DNA of 64,000 nt from Ancylobacter sp. SL191 (GCF_026625645.1 NZ_CP113056.1:1897001-1961000), one strand, 5' to 3'; shown: positions 25,268-34,622, counted from the stretch's first letter. The notes: generated from the letters alone by a model not told the origin. Numbers and translations: made by a program.

Positions 25268-27730
25268 ATGACGTGTAACGACCAGGGACTTGGCGCAAGA
25301 TTAATTCACGCATTGCTCATCATACTGGTCGCCGTTTTATTCTATACGATAGGGGATGCCGCGCAGGCGCGACTATACGCGGCGGCTGGGCCGACGCAAG
25401 AGGCCTCCTCCATCGTCGTTGAGGGTAATCAGCGTGTGGATTCGGAGACGATCCGCTCCTATTTCGCGTCGAAGCCGGGCGAGGCGCTGACGCCGGCCAA
25501 GATCGACGAGGGGCTGAAGGCGCTCTACGCGACCGGCCTTTTTTCGGACGTCAATGTCAGCCGCAGCGGCAATCGCCTCGTGGTGCGCGTGACCGAGAAC
25601 GAGGTCATCAACCGCGTGGCGTTTGAGGGCAATCGCAAGATCAAGGACGAGCAGCTCGCCAGCGAGGTTCAGTCCAAGGCCCGCGCGCCGTTCTCCAAGA
25701 CCACGGTGCAGGCCGACACCCAGCGCATCATCGAACTCTACCGCCGCTCGGGCCGCTACGACGTGAAGGTCGTGCCGAAGACCATCGAGCGCGGGCAGGG
25801 CCGTGTCGACCTCGTCTTCGAGATCACCGAGGGCGAGAAGCTCGGCGTCGCCGGCATCGTCTTCGTCGGTAACAAGGCCTTCTCCGAGTACAAGCTCAAG
25901 GAAGAGCTGACCACGACCGAGACCAACTGGCTGTCCTGGATCAAGAACACCGACGTCTATGATGTCGATCGCATCAATTCCGACCAGGAGCTGCTGCGCC
26001 GGTTCTACCTGCGTCACGGCTATGCCGATTTCCGCATCGTCTCGGTGACGGCGGATCTCGACCGCGGCAAGAACGGCTTCATCCTGACCTATGTCATCGA
26101 CGAGGGTCCGCAGTACCGCGTCGGCACGGTGGATGTCGTCTCCAACATCAAGGACGTCGATCCGGCCCGCATCCGCGCGGCGCTGCGCGTGCAGAAGGGT
26201 CAGGTCTACAACGCCGAGCTGGTCGAGAAGTCGGTCGAGAACGCCACGATCGAGGTGTCGAAGAGCGGCTATGCCTTCGCCCAGGTGCGCCCGCGCGGCG
26301 ACCGCGACGTGCAGACCCGCACAATCTCGCTGGTCTTCGCCGTCGAGGAGGGCCCGCGCGTCTATATTGAGCGCATCGAGATCCGCGGCAACACCCGCAC
26401 CCGCGACTGGGTCATCCGTCGCGAGTTCGATCTGGCGGAAGGCGATGCCTATAACCGCGTGCTGATCGACCGCGCCGAACGCCGCCTGCGCAACCTCGGC
26501 TACTTCAAGGACGTGAAGATCACGAATGAACCCGGCACAGCCCCGGATCGGGTGGTTCTGGTCGTGCAGGTCGAGGACCAGCCCACGGGCGAGTTCTCCA
26601 TCTCCGGGGGCTATTCGACCTCCGACGGGTTCATCGGCGAGGTTGCGGTGTCGGAGAAGAACTTCCTCGGTCGCGGTCAATATGTCCGCATAGCGGGCTC
26701 GCTGGGCGAGGACACGCAGGGGCTCGATTTCAATTTCACCGAACCGTATTTCCTCGATTCCCGCGTCGCCGCCGGCTTCGACCTCTACTGGAAGGAGACG
26801 ACCGCGACCTCGACCAGCCCCTATGACACGAGCACGGTCGGCGGCACGCTGCGCGCGGCCCTGCCGCTCACGGACGAGTTCACCCTCGGCCTGCGCTACA
26901 GCCTGTATCAGAAAGAGATCACGATCGACGAAGACACGATCGAGGATTACGGCACGCCGTCCTGGGCGCTGCTGGAGGTGAACGGCGATCCGGCCATCAC
27001 CTCGGCCATCGGCTACACGCTCACCTACAACATGCTCGACAACAATAACGGCCCTTCGAACGGCTATCTGCTGGAGTTCAAGCAGGATATGGCCGGGCTG
27101 GGCGGCGATGTGAATTATATCCGCTCGACCTTCGACTCGCGGTTTTATTTCCCGGTCTATGGCGACGTCACCTTCATGGTGCGTGGCCAGGGCGGCAACA
27201 TCGCCTCGTGGGGCGGCGAGGATCTGCGCATCCTCGACAATTTCTTCAAGGGCCCGGATCTGGTGCGCGGCTTCAAGTCGAACGGCATCGGACCCCGCGA
27301 CCTCGCCTCGGGCTGCAGCGACGGCGTGTGCGACAGCTCCGACGCCGATGCGCTGGGCGGCACGGTCTATTGGGGCGCCTCGGCCGAGATGCAGTTCCCG
27401 CTCACCTTCATGCCGAAGGAAATGGGCCTGACGGCTGCCGTGTTCGCCGATGCCGGCTCGATGTGGGACTATCAGGGCGGAACGACCTTCGAGAATGTCT
27501 CCGGCTGGCAGGACAGCCTGACGGACTGCTCGGCCATCGCCGGCTCCAAGACCAAGGGCTATAACAATGTCTGCGTGGCGGACAGCGACTCGATCCGCTC
27601 CTCGGTCGGTGTCAGCCTGATCTGGAAGTCGCCCTTCGGCCCGCTGCGCTTCGATTATGCGTGGGTGCTGACCAAGGAAGATTACGACCAGACGCAGGCT
27701 TTCCGCTTCAGCGGCGGCACCAAGTTCTAG
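25268..27730 (+). CDS. bamA: BamA-type outer-membrane protein assembly factor
   Basis: An Omp85 insertase of 820 residues. A signal-like helix (LLIILVAVLFYTI) precedes five POTRA domains (about 45-420), for example IVVEGNQRVDSETIRSYF, RVAFEGNRKIKDEQLASEV and IEIRGNTRTRDWVIRREF. The 16-strand barrel (about 430-820) contains the conserved loop-6 motif LVRGFKSNGIGPRD and ends RFSGGTKF with a C-terminal aromatic. It folds outer-membrane proteins such as the autotransporter and OmpW in this window. Unusually, the dxr/cdsA/rseP/skp/lpxD neighbours of the housekeeping bamA are absent, and the first codons sit in AT-rich DNA. It may be a second copy. Confidence 0.88.
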   Translation: MTCNDQGLGARLIHALLIILVAVLFYTIGDAAQARLYAAAGPTQEASSIVVEGNQRVDSETIRSYFASKPGEALTPAKIDEGLKALYATGLFSDVNVSRSGNRLVVRVTENEVINRVAFEGNRKIKDEQLASEVQSKARAPFSKTTVQADTQRIIELYRRSGRYDVKVVPKTIERGQGRVDLVFEITEGEKLGVAGIVFVGNKAFSEYKLKEELTTTETNWLSWIKNTDVYDVDRINSDQELLRRFYLRHGYADFRIVSVTADLDRGKNGFILTYVIDEGPQYRVGTVDVVSNIKDVDPARIRAALRVQKGQVYNAELVEKSVENATIEVSKSGYAFAQVRPRGDRDVQTRTISLVFAVEEGPRVYIERIEIRGNTRTRDWVIRREFDLAEGDAYNRVLIDRAERRLRNLGYFKDVKITNEPGTAPDRVVLVVQVEDQPTGEFSISGGYSTSDGFIGEVAVSEKNFLGRGQYVRIAGSLGEDTQGLDFNFTEPYFLDSRVAAGFDLYWKETTATSTSPYDTSTVGGTLRAALPLTDEFTLGLRYSLYQKEITIDEDTIEDYGTPSWALLEVNGDPAITSAIGYTLTYNMLDNNNGPSNGYLLEFKQDMAGLGGDVNYIRSTFDSRFYFPVYGDVTFMVRGQGGNIASWGGEDLRILDNFFKGPDLVRGFKSNGIGPRDLASGCSDGVCDSSDADALGGTVYWGASAEMQFPLTFMPKEMGLTAAVFADAGSMWDYQGGTTFENVSGWQDSLTDCSAIAGSKTKGYNNVCVADSDSIRSSVGVSLIWKSPFGPLRFDYAWVLTKEDYDQTQAFRFSGGTKF

Positions 27731-27792
27731 GCGGGCCGCCGCCCAAGAACGTCATCATCCCCACCTCTCCCCCGGTCCTCCCGCCCTCACAC

Positions 27793-27885
27793 CGTCATCC
27801 CCGGGCTTGACCCGGGGATCCACGACTTCGGCCGGGCACGACGGAAGAGAAGACGTGGATGGCCGGATCAAGTCCGGCCATGACG
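27793..27885. repeat. Long palindromic repeat unit, isolated copy
   Basis: A 93-base element starts CGTCATCCCCGGGCTTGA and ends with GGCCGGATCAAGTCCGGCC followed by ATGACG. The left half contains CCCGGGCTTGACCCGGGG and the right half GGCCGGATCAAGTCCGGCC, two internal hairpins, and the outer CGTCAT/ATGACG ends pair. The same element recurs four times at 28607-29201. Translated, it gives GLDPGIHD / AGLDPAIHV peptides often misannotated as small proteins in this order. Confidence 0.8.
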
Positions 27886-28606
27886 TCGTGAGGGAGGGGA
27901 ACGCCTTCCGCGCTACGCGGAGCCTGCTTTGGGCTTGTCGAAAGCGAGACCCTCACGCCCGCACCCTCACCGCCCGCACCAAAACCCCCGCGCCGCTGTC
28001 GCGGCCGGGGCTCTGCACCGTTCCCATCCGCCCTTGAGGGGCGCGCGGGGCACCGGGGCGGACGCCAACGGCGGCCGCCTGCACCTTTGTTTTGAAAGGT
28101 GGTGCAAGCCTTCACTCAGCCAACCGAAACGCCGACCCGGCGCCCCGCACGCGGTGTTTTATGGCTTGCTCCGAATGGCCCCTGGAGGAGTCAGACTTGC
28201 TATCCTCCACTGAAGGCGGCGCCCACGCGCCAAAAAGCGCGTAGCATCCCGCCCGTGAACGGCGCTACGCCGCACGGGAACACCCGACTTGGGCCGCGAC
28301 GCCGCCGGGTGCGTTACTCCCGCCGACGCCGCCACCGCCCCCATCCCCCACGCCGGCCGCTCCGGACGCACCCCTCGGTGAGGACAGGTGCGGGCAGGAT
28401 GACGGAGATTGGGGTGAATGTCTAGGTTTATTTTCCTAGGAAGCTCTGTCGCCACGCCGCAGGCACTCCAACGGATGACGATCCCGGCTCTCCGGCTTCG
28501 CCTCCGGCCGGGATGACGGCATCTTTGTGAAGCGTCAACCCGGACGGCCAAAGGCCGATCCGGGATCGCGTGCCGTCATGCTCACGCGGTCGCCCTCCCA
28601 GAACGC
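27886..28606. other. Gene-free spacer with degenerate repeats
   Basis: No coding region is supported in this stretch. ORFs on both strands are Arg/Pro-rich and lack ribosome sites. A REP-like palindrome lies at 28481-28513 (ATCCCGGC and GGCCGGGAT arms, then GACGG), followed by a further GGACGGCC-AAAG-GGCC-type hairpin near 28540-28565. A TTTATTTTCCTAGG stretch near 28428 is the only AT-rich part. Confidence 0.6.
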
Positions 28607-29201
28607 CGTCATCCCCGGACTTGATCCGGGGATCCACGACTTGGGGCCGTGCGCGGCGAGCCAAGTCGTGGATGGCCGGATCAAGTCCGGCCATGACGTC
28701 GTTAAGGGTGGCGGCGTCGCCCCCGAGGTTGGGTACCCGTTCCGTCCCCGCGCGTCCCGCCCTCACGCCGTCATCCCCGTCCCCGGACTTGATCCGGGGA
28801 TCAGCCCGGGGATCCACGACTTCAGCCGGGCGCGACGGGAGGTAAGACGTGGATGGCCGGATCAAGTCCGGCCATGACGGTGTGAGGGAGTGCGGCGTCG
28901 CCCGAGGTTGGGTGCCTTTCCCGTCCCGCGCGTCCCACCTTCCCGCCGTCATCCCCGGGCTTGACCCGGGGATCCATGACTTCAGCCGGGCGCGACGGGA
29001 GGTAAGACGTGGATGGCCGGATCAAGTCCGGCCATGACGGTGTGCGGGGTGGCGGCGCCGCGCCCGAGGTTGGGTGCCTTTCCCGTCCCGCGCGTCCCAC
29101 CTTCCCGCCGTCATCCCCGGGCTTGACCCGGGGATCCACGACTTGGGCTGGGCGCGACGGAAGGGACGTCGTGGATGGCCGGATCAAGTCCGGCCATGAC
29201 G
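28607..29201. repeat. Tandem array of four 162-base units, each containing a long palindrome
   Basis: The 93-base palindrome of 27793-27885 starts again at 28607, 28769, 28947 and 29109. Spacings are 162, 178 and 162 bases. The 178-base unit carries a short internal duplication of GGGGATC-type sequence near 28797-28815. The roughly 70 bases between palindromes are also repeated (GGCGTCGC, CGAGGTTGGGT, CCGTCC-CGCGCGTCCC), so whole units were duplicated in tandem. The last unit ends 41 bases before the ispG stop on the opposite strand, so ispG transcripts run into the array. Apparent ORFs across it are repeat-derived. Confidence 0.85.
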
Positions 29202-29242
29202 GTGCGCGGGAGGCGTGACGTCGCGCGGGGCAGCGCCCCTTC

Positions 29243-30559
29243 TCACTCCGCCGCGTCGACGCCCTCGGTGGGCGTGGCGCGGCTGCCGACGCCAAACCGG
29301 CGTTCGACATAGTCCTCGACGATCTTCTTGAAGTCCTCGCGCAGCGTCGGGCCGCGCAGGGTCATCGCCTTCTTGCCGTCGAGATAGACCGGGGCGGTGG
29401 GGAATTCGCCGGTGCCGGGCAGCGAGATGCCGATATCGGCGTGCTTGGATTCCCCGGGCCCGTTGACGATGCAGCCCATCACCGCGACGTTCAGCGTCTC
29501 GACGCCGGGATAGCGCGTCTTCCAGCCGGGCATGGAGGTGCGGATGAAATCCTGCACCTCGAAGGCGAGCTCCTGGAAAGTGGTGGAGGTGGTGCGCCCG
29601 CAGCCCGGGCAGGCGGCGACCAGCGGCACGAAGGTGCGCAGGCCCATGGTCTGGAGCATTTCCTGCGCCACCGTCACCTCGCGGGTGCGGTCGCCGCCGG
29701 GCTCGGGGGTGAGCGAGACGCGGATCGTGTCGCCGATGCCCTGCTGCAGCAGCACGCCCATCGATGCGGCGGAGGCGACGATGCCCTTCGAGCCCATGCC
29801 CGCCTCGGTGAGGCCGAGATGCAGCGCATAGTCCGAGCGGCGGGCGAGCTCGGCGTAGACGGTGATGAGATCCTGCACCGCCGAGACCTTGGCGGAGAGG
29901 ATGATGCGGTTCTTCGGCAGGCCGATCTCCTCGGCGAGCGCGGCCGAGAGCAGGGCCGAGCGCACCAGCGCCTCGCGCGTCACCGCGCGGGCCTGCGCCG
30001 GGCGGGGCAGGCGGGCGTTCTGGTCCATCAGTTCGGTGAGCAGATCCTCGTCGAGCGAGCCCCAGTTTGCGCCAATGCGCACCGGCTTGTCGTGCTTGAT
30101 CGCCTGCTCGACGATGGTGGTGAAGTGCCGGTCGCGCTTCTGCCCGAAGCCGACATTGCCGGGATTGATGCGGTACTTGTCGAGCGCCGCCGCGCAGTCC
30201 GGGTACTTGGTCAGCAGAAGGTGGCCATTATAGTGGAAGTCGCCGACCAGCGGGGTATCGAGCCCCATCTTCAGGAGGCGCTCCTTGATGGCCGGAACGG
30301 CCAGGGCTGATTCCTCGCGGTCCACCGTGATGCGCACCACTTCCGAACCGGCGCGGGCGAGCGCGGCGACCTGACGGGCGGTGCCTTCGGCATCGGCCGT
30401 GTCGGTATTGGTCATGGACTGGACAACGACCGGGGCGCCGCCGCCCACCGTGATCGACCCGACCTTCACCGCGACGGTCTGGCGGCGCGGCGCGGGGCCG
30501 GCAGCCTCCAGCTCCGGCGCGACGATGGTGGCCAGCGTTTCGGCCATCGGGTCGGTCAT
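29243..30559 (-). CDS. ispG: 4-hydroxy-3-methylbut-2-en-1-yl diphosphate synthase (flavodoxin/ferredoxin)
   Basis: An iron-sulfur enzyme of the MEP isoprenoid pathway converting MEcPP to HMBPP. The N-terminal TIM-barrel has [15 protein letters not shown] and the [16 protein letters not shown] segment. The C-terminal 4Fe-4S domain has [15 protein letters not shown] and the third cysteine in [14 protein letters not shown]. Length 438 is normal for alphaproteobacteria. The short C-terminal tail after VERRFGVG is variable. It is convergent with the repeat-filled region and divergent from nothing nearby; the Zur-like gene upstream reads in the same direction. Confidence 0.95.
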   Translation of the reverse strand: MTDPMAETLATIVAPELEAAGPAPRRQTVAVKVGSITVGGGAPVVVQSMTNTDTADAEGTARQVAALARAGSEVVRITVDREESALAVPAIKERLLKMGLDTPLVGDFHYNGHLLLTKYPDCAAALDKYRINPGNVGFGQKRDRHFTTIVEQAIKHDKPVRIGANWGSLDEDLLTELMDQNARLPRPAQARAVTREALVRSALLSAALAEEIGLPKNRIILSAKVSAVQDLITVYAELARRSDYALHLGLTEAGMGSKGIVASAASMGVLLQQGIGDTIRVSLTPEPGGDRTREVTVAQEMLQTMGLRTFVPLVAACPGCGRTTSTTFQELAFEVQDFIRTSMPGWKTRYPGVETLNVAVMGCIVNGPGESKHADIGISLPGTGEFPTAPVYLDGKKAMTLRGPTLREDFKKIVEDYVERRFGVGSRATPTEGVDAAE

Positions 30560-30654
30560 CGCTTCGCTCTCGCTTCGACAAGGGCCGCCGGGCCCGGCGC
30601 CTCATGGAATATCGGGTTAAGCCGGCCCGCGCGGGCCGTCAACAGGCCGCGCCA

Positions 30655-31320
30655 TCAAGGTGTGGCGAGCGGGGAGGCGGTCCCGCTGGCGGTCGCGTCC
30701 GGCGTGTTCGCCGCCACGTCGCGGCAGCGCGCGCAGGTGCCGGCGATTTCCAGAACCGGGGTGCGCGGGGCAAAGCCGGCGGCGCGCGTGGCCCAGGCGA
30801 GATCGCGGCCAATGGCGTGCGAGGCGACCTCGGAGGTGAGCCCGCAGCTCTCGCAGATGAGGAAGACGATGACATCGTCCGGTCCATGCGCCCGGCCGCA
30901 GGCGAGATAGGCGTTGCGGCTCTCGATGCGATGGGCGAGGCCCTGCGCGACGAGGAAATCCAGCGCGCGATAGACCGACATGGGCGGGGGCTTGTCGCCG
31001 GCGATGCCGAGCCGCTCCACCAGCTCATAGGCGCCGAGCGGCACATGGCTGTCGGCGAGCTGTTCCAGCACGCGCCGGCGCAGCGGGGTCAGCCGCGCCC
31101 CGCTCCTGGCGCAGGCCTGCTCGAACCGCGCCATCGCGCCGGCGACGCAGGCGGCGTGGTCATGGTCATGGCCCGCCTCGGGCGCGGCACCGTGACCATG
31201 GTGATGGCCATGGTCATGGCCGTGCCCGTGGCCGTCGCCATGCGGATCGGCGGGGCGCGGCGCGTCGTCGTGCGGGGCGTCGTCGTGCGGGGCGTCGTCG
31301 TGCGGGGAATGAACCGTCAT
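30655..31320 (-). CDS. zur: Fur family transcriptional regulator, Zur-like, with His-rich N-terminus
   Basis: A 221-residue Fur-family repressor. The winged helix begins RLTPLRRRVLEQLADSH and includes PPMSVYRALDFLVAQGLAHR. The structural zinc site is formed by CESCG and the C-terminal CARC pair. The HGPDD/VIVFLIC and ASHAIG segments fit Zur rather than Fur. The N-terminal 55 or so residues are a His/Asp-rich extension (three HDDAP repeats, then HGHGHDHGHHHGHG) absent from typical Zur (about 150-170). The ATG at 31320 is used; 31356 would add 12 residues. It is the likely regulator of the zinc operons at 6346 and 17290, an inference. Confidence 0.85.
   Translation of the reverse strand: MTVHSPHDDAPHDDAPHDDAPRPADPHGDGHGHGHDHGHHHGHGAAPEAGHDHDHAACVAGAMARFEQACARSGARLTPLRRRVLEQLADSHVPLGAYELVERLGIAGDKPPPMSVYRALDFLVAQGLAHRIESRNAYLACGRAHGPDDVIVFLICESCGLTSEVASHAIGRDLAWATRAAGFAPRTPVLEIAGTCARCRDVAANTPDATASGTASPLATP
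31264..31308. repeat. Three 15-base tandem repeats inside zur
   Basis: GTCGTCGTGCGGGGC occurs three times in tandem (last base differs in the third), encoding HDDAP x3 on the minus strand in the His-rich N-terminus. Copy number could vary between strains without a frameshift. Confidence 0.85.
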
Positions 31321-31534
31321 GGCCCCAATATAGTCCCTCGCGCCGTCCGCCACCATGAGGGGGCGATGTGTGAATCACGTCGCGCGTCTGTCATCGGCAC
31401 GCGGCAGGTGGGGATGGCGCGCCCCGCCATCGCATCTCGGATTCTCTGGCGCGGGCGCCACACCAAACTACCGGCTTGAGCGGCTTCCTGCGCCGTCGCA
31501 GGATGGGCCGCTGGGCTTAACCATTGGGGGTTTC

Positions 31535-31990
31535 ATGCGCTCGTTCAAACTTCTTCTCGTCGTTGCTCTCGCGCTGCCGCTGGCGGCCTGTTTCGAGGGG
31601 CCTGCGGGTCCGCCCGGCCCGGCCGGGGCCAAGGGCGATGCCGGTGCGCCGGGTGTGGCGGGCCCGGCCGGTCCCGCTGGTCCTGCGGGCGCGCCCGGTC
31701 CTGCCGGTCCCGCTGGTGCGGCGGGCGTGGCGGGCCCTGCCGGCCCGGCTGGTCCCGCGGGCGCTGCGGGCACGCCCGGCTCGGCGCAGATCGCGGTGCG
31801 GGCGAGCGATTGCCCGGCGGCGGGCTGCGTCGCCAGCTGCGACACGGGCGAGAGCGTCATCGGCGGCTACTGCCTCAACCCGCAGCGCGGCTTCCAGCAC
31901 ATCGCTTCCTTCGCCGAGGATGGCGGCAAGACCGTCGTCGAATGCGAGCATCAGGTGAAGCAGGTGGTGGCGGTCTGCCTCAAGCCGTGA
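31535..31990 (+). CDS. Collagen-like lipoprotein
   Basis: A 151-residue secreted protein. The signal peptide ends in a lipobox (LPLAAC), so it should be lipid-anchored. Residues about 22-82 are an uninterrupted Gly-X-Y run rich in GPA, with GAKGDAGAPG in the middle, predicted to form a collagen-type triple helix. The C-terminal domain has cysteines in DCPAAGCVASCDTGE, GGYCLNP, VVECEHQ and AVCLKP, suggesting a disulfide-stabilised globular cap. The start is placed at the ATG that gives a proper signal peptide. Function is unknown; surface exposure is inferred. Confidence 0.78.
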   Translation: MRSFKLLLVVALALPLAACFEGPAGPPGPAGAKGDAGAPGVAGPAGPAGPAGAPGPAGPAGAAGVAGPAGPAGPAGAAGTPGSAQIAVRASDCPAAGCVASCDTGESVIGGYCLNPQRGFQHIASFAEDGGKTVVECEHQVKQVVAVCLKP

Positions 31991-32135
31991 TGGCTTCCGG
32001 TAAACAGGCGGTTGCGTCGGCGGTTTTCGCGGCGCACCATCGTCCGGGAAGGGCCTGACGAAACGTCATGCCGAATGCGTAGAGTGCGACGGGCGGCCCG
32101 TGCCGCCCGTCCGGTCACAGAATGGGGAAGCGCCT

Positions 32136-32921
32136 ATGTCCTTGAAGGGTAAGAACGCCGTCATCACCGGCTCCACCAGCGGCATCGGCCTCGCCATTGC
32201 CCGTGGCCTCGCCGCCGAGGGCGTCAATGTCACGCTGAACGGCTTTGGCGATGCGGCGGCGATCGAGACGGAGCGCGCGGGCATCGAGAGCGAGTTCGGG
32301 GTGAAGGCGATCTATTCCGGCGCCGATCTCACCAAGGGCTCCGAATGCGCCGCGCTGGTGGCGTTCGCCGAGACGGAGCTCGGCTCGGTCGATATCCTCG
32401 TGAACAATGCCGGCGTGCAGCATGTCGCGCCGATCGAGGAATTCCCGGACGACAAGTGGGATCTCATCATCGCGCTGAACCTCTCGGCCGCCTTCCACGC
32501 CATCAAGGCCGCCGTGCCGGGCATGAAGGCGCGCAAATGGGGCCGCATCATCAACACCGCCTCGGCCCATGCGCTGGTCGCCTCGCCCTATAAGGCGGCC
32601 TATGTCTCGGCCAAGCACGGCATTGCCGGCCTGACCAAGACGGTGGCGCTGGAGACGGCGACCTTCGGCATCACCGCCAACGCCATCTGCCCGGGCTATG
32701 TGTGGACGCCGCTCGTCGAGAAGCAGATCCCCGACACCGCCAAGGCGCGCGGCATGACCGAGGAGCAGGTGAAGAAGGACGTGCTGCTCGCCGCGCAGCC
32801 GACCAAGGAATTCGTCACGGTGGAGGAAGTGGCGGCGCTCGCCGTGTTCCTCGCCTCCGACGCGGCGCGCTCCATCACCGGCTCGCTGCAGCAGATCGAC
32901 GGCGGCTGGGTCGCCGAGTAG
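32136..32921 (+). CDS. bdhA: 3-hydroxybutyrate dehydrogenase
   Basis: A short-chain dehydrogenase of 261 residues that interconverts (R)-3-hydroxybutyrate and acetoacetate with NAD. Visible motifs are the cofactor loop TGSTSGIGLAIA, NNAGVQHVAPIEEFP (a BdhA signature), and the catalytic YKAAYVSAKHG tyrosine/lysine. CPGYVWTPLVEKQIP and the closing ITGSLQQIDGGW are further SDR/BdhA features. The ATG at 32136 has GGGGAAG upstream. It is 16 bases before the patatin gene and probably in one operon. It fits PHB turnover. Confidence 0.92.
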   Translation: MSLKGKNAVITGSTSGIGLAIARGLAAEGVNVTLNGFGDAAAIETERAGIESEFGVKAIYSGADLTKGSECAALVAFAETELGSVDILVNNAGVQHVAPIEEFPDDKWDLIIALNLSAAFHAIKAAVPGMKARKWGRIINTASAHALVASPYKAAYVSAKHGIAGLTKTVALETATFGITANAICPGYVWTPLVEKQIPDTAKARGMTEEQVKKDVLLAAQPTKEFVTVEEVAALAVFLASDAARSITGSLQQIDGGWVAE

Positions 32922-32937
32922 GCGGGAGGATCGCGGC

Positions 32938-34614
32938 GTGGCCGAAGATAACAAGCCCGCGCGGGCTCGCCGCGCCACCTCCGCCCGCCGCGCCGGCACG
33001 ACGGCGCCCACCCGCGAGACCGCGCCTGCGCAGGCTCCCGTGACAGCGGCACCCGCCGCGGCCGTGCGCGCACCCGCGACGACGCCCAAGGTGGCTGCCA
33101 AGGCGGCTCCCAAAGTGGCTTCCGAGACGCGCGCCAAACCGGCCGCCAAACCGGTAGCCAAGCCGGTAGCCAAGTCATCGGCGGTGGCCGCGACCCCGGT
33201 GGCAGCGCCCGCCGCCACCCCGCCCGCCGCGACCACGCCGGATGCCAAGCCCGCTCCCGCCCGACGGGCGGCGGCGAAGGCGGCGCCGGCGGAGACGGTG
33301 GCGGCTCCCCCCACGGGAGACGCCCAGACCCGCAAGCCGGCCCCGTCGCGCGGCAAGGCCAAGGTCTCCGCCACGCCGTCCGCCAAATCGCCCAAGGCGG
33401 TCGCCAAACCTGCCGCCAAGGCGGCGTCGACTGACGCTGACACCAAGAGCGACACCAAACCCGCGCCCAAAACGGCGACCGCCGAGGCGGCAGCGGGGGC
33501 GCTGTCGACACCCGCCGGCCCCGCTGTGGTGAAGGGCGCCGCTGATGCGCCCGAGCCCCATCCGCACAAGCCCGGCGCGGCGGCGCTGAAGCCCTTGAAC
33601 CTCGCGCTGCAGGGCGGCGGCGCGCATGGCGCCTTCACCTGGGGCGTGCTCGACCGGCTGCTGGAGGATGGCCGCATCGCCGTCGAAGGCATTTCCGGCA
33701 CCAGCGCCGGGGCGATGAACGCCGCCGTGCTGGCGACCGGCCTCGCCAAGGACGGCAATGAGGGCGGGCGCCGGGCGCTCGAGGCCTATTGGCGCGATGT
33801 CTCCAAGGACGGGCGCACCAGCCCGCTCCAGCGCACGCTGCTCGACCGGCTGATGGGCAACTGGTCGCTCAACAGCAACCCGAGCTACATCGCCTTCGAC
33901 ATGATGAGCCGGTTCCTGTCGCCCTATGATTTCAACCCGCTCAACATCAACCCGCTGATGGAGCTGATCGAGCGGCATGTGGATTTTCCGGCGCTGCAAT
34001 CCTGCCGGCATGTGCATGTCTTCGTCAGCGCCACCAATGTCCATACCGGCAAGGCCCGCATCTTCGCCCGGCACGAGCTGACGCCGGAGGCCATTATGGC
34101 CTCGGCCTGCCTGCCCTTCATGTTCCAGGCGGTGGAGATCGACGGCGTGCCCTATTGGGATGGCGGCTATATGGGCAATCCGGCGCTCTACCCATTCTAT
34201 AACGCGGTGAAGACCGACGACATTCTGCTCGTGCAGATCAACCCGATCATCCGCCGCGAGACGCCGAAGACGGCGCGCGACATCAGCAACCGGATGAACG
34301 AGATCACCTTCAACGCCTCGCTGCTGGCGCAGCTGCGCGCGGCCGAATTCGTCACCCGTCTGCTCAAGCATGGCAGCCTGAAGAAGAAGGGCGACGGCAT
34401 CGACGGCTATCGCGACCTGCGGCTGCACCGCATTGACGGGGCGGAGAAGCTGGTGGCGCTCGATGCTTCCACCAAGATGAACGCGGAATGGGAGTTCCTC
34501 GTCTATCTCAAGGAGATCGGCCGCGAGGCGGCGGATGTCTTCCTCGCCCGCCACTTCGACGATATCGGCGTGCGCTCGACGCTCGATGTGAGCGACGAGC
34601 TGCGGCGCAGCTAG
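32938..34614 (+). CDS. Patatin-like phospholipase with Ala/Pro/Lys-rich N-terminal region
   Basis: A 558-residue protein in two parts. Residues 1 to about 215 are low-complexity Ala/Pro/Lys/Thr (repeats such as KPAAKPVAKPVAK and KVAAKAAPKVA), like histone-H1 or PhaF-type tails. From about 220 comes a patatin domain with oxyanion loop QGGGAHGAF, nucleophile GTSAGAMNAA, and the dyad aspartate in YWDGGYMGNP. This serine-aspartate lipid acyl hydrolase probably acts on lipids or PHB-related esters. It starts at GTG 32938 with GGAGG ten bases upstream, directly after bdhA. No signal peptide is seen. Confidence 0.88.
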   Translation: MAEDNKPARARRATSARRAGTTAPTRETAPAQAPVTAAPAAAVRAPATTPKVAAKAAPKVASETRAKPAAKPVAKPVAKSSAVAATPVAAPAATPPAATTPDAKPAPARRAAAKAAPAETVAAPPTGDAQTRKPAPSRGKAKVSATPSAKSPKAVAKPAAKAASTDADTKSDTKPAPKTATAEAAAGALSTPAGPAVVKGAADAPEPHPHKPGAAALKPLNLALQGGGAHGAFTWGVLDRLLEDGRIAVEGISGTSAGAMNAAVLATGLAKDGNEGGRRALEAYWRDVSKDGRTSPLQRTLLDRLMGNWSLNSNPSYIAFDMMSRFLSPYDFNPLNINPLMELIERHVDFPALQSCRHVHVFVSATNVHTGKARIFARHELTPEAIMASACLPFMFQAVEIDGVPYWDGGYMGNPALYPFYNAVKTDDILLVQINPIIRRETPKTARDISNRMNEITFNASLLAQLRAAEFVTRLLKHGSLKKKGDGIDGYRDLRLHRIDGAEKLVALDASTKMNAEWEFLVYLKEIGREAADVFLARHFDDIGVRSTLDVSDELRRS

Positions 34615-34622
34615 GCCCTGAG

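Noticed and set aside
28607..29201. CRISPR array
   Set aside because: The repeats are 93 bases, the spacers are themselves repeated, and there are no cas genes.
28428..29310. Small ORFs encoding WPDLIRPST / GLDPGIHD-type peptides
   Set aside because: They are translations of the palindromic repeats, lack ribosome sites and are a known misannotation pattern.
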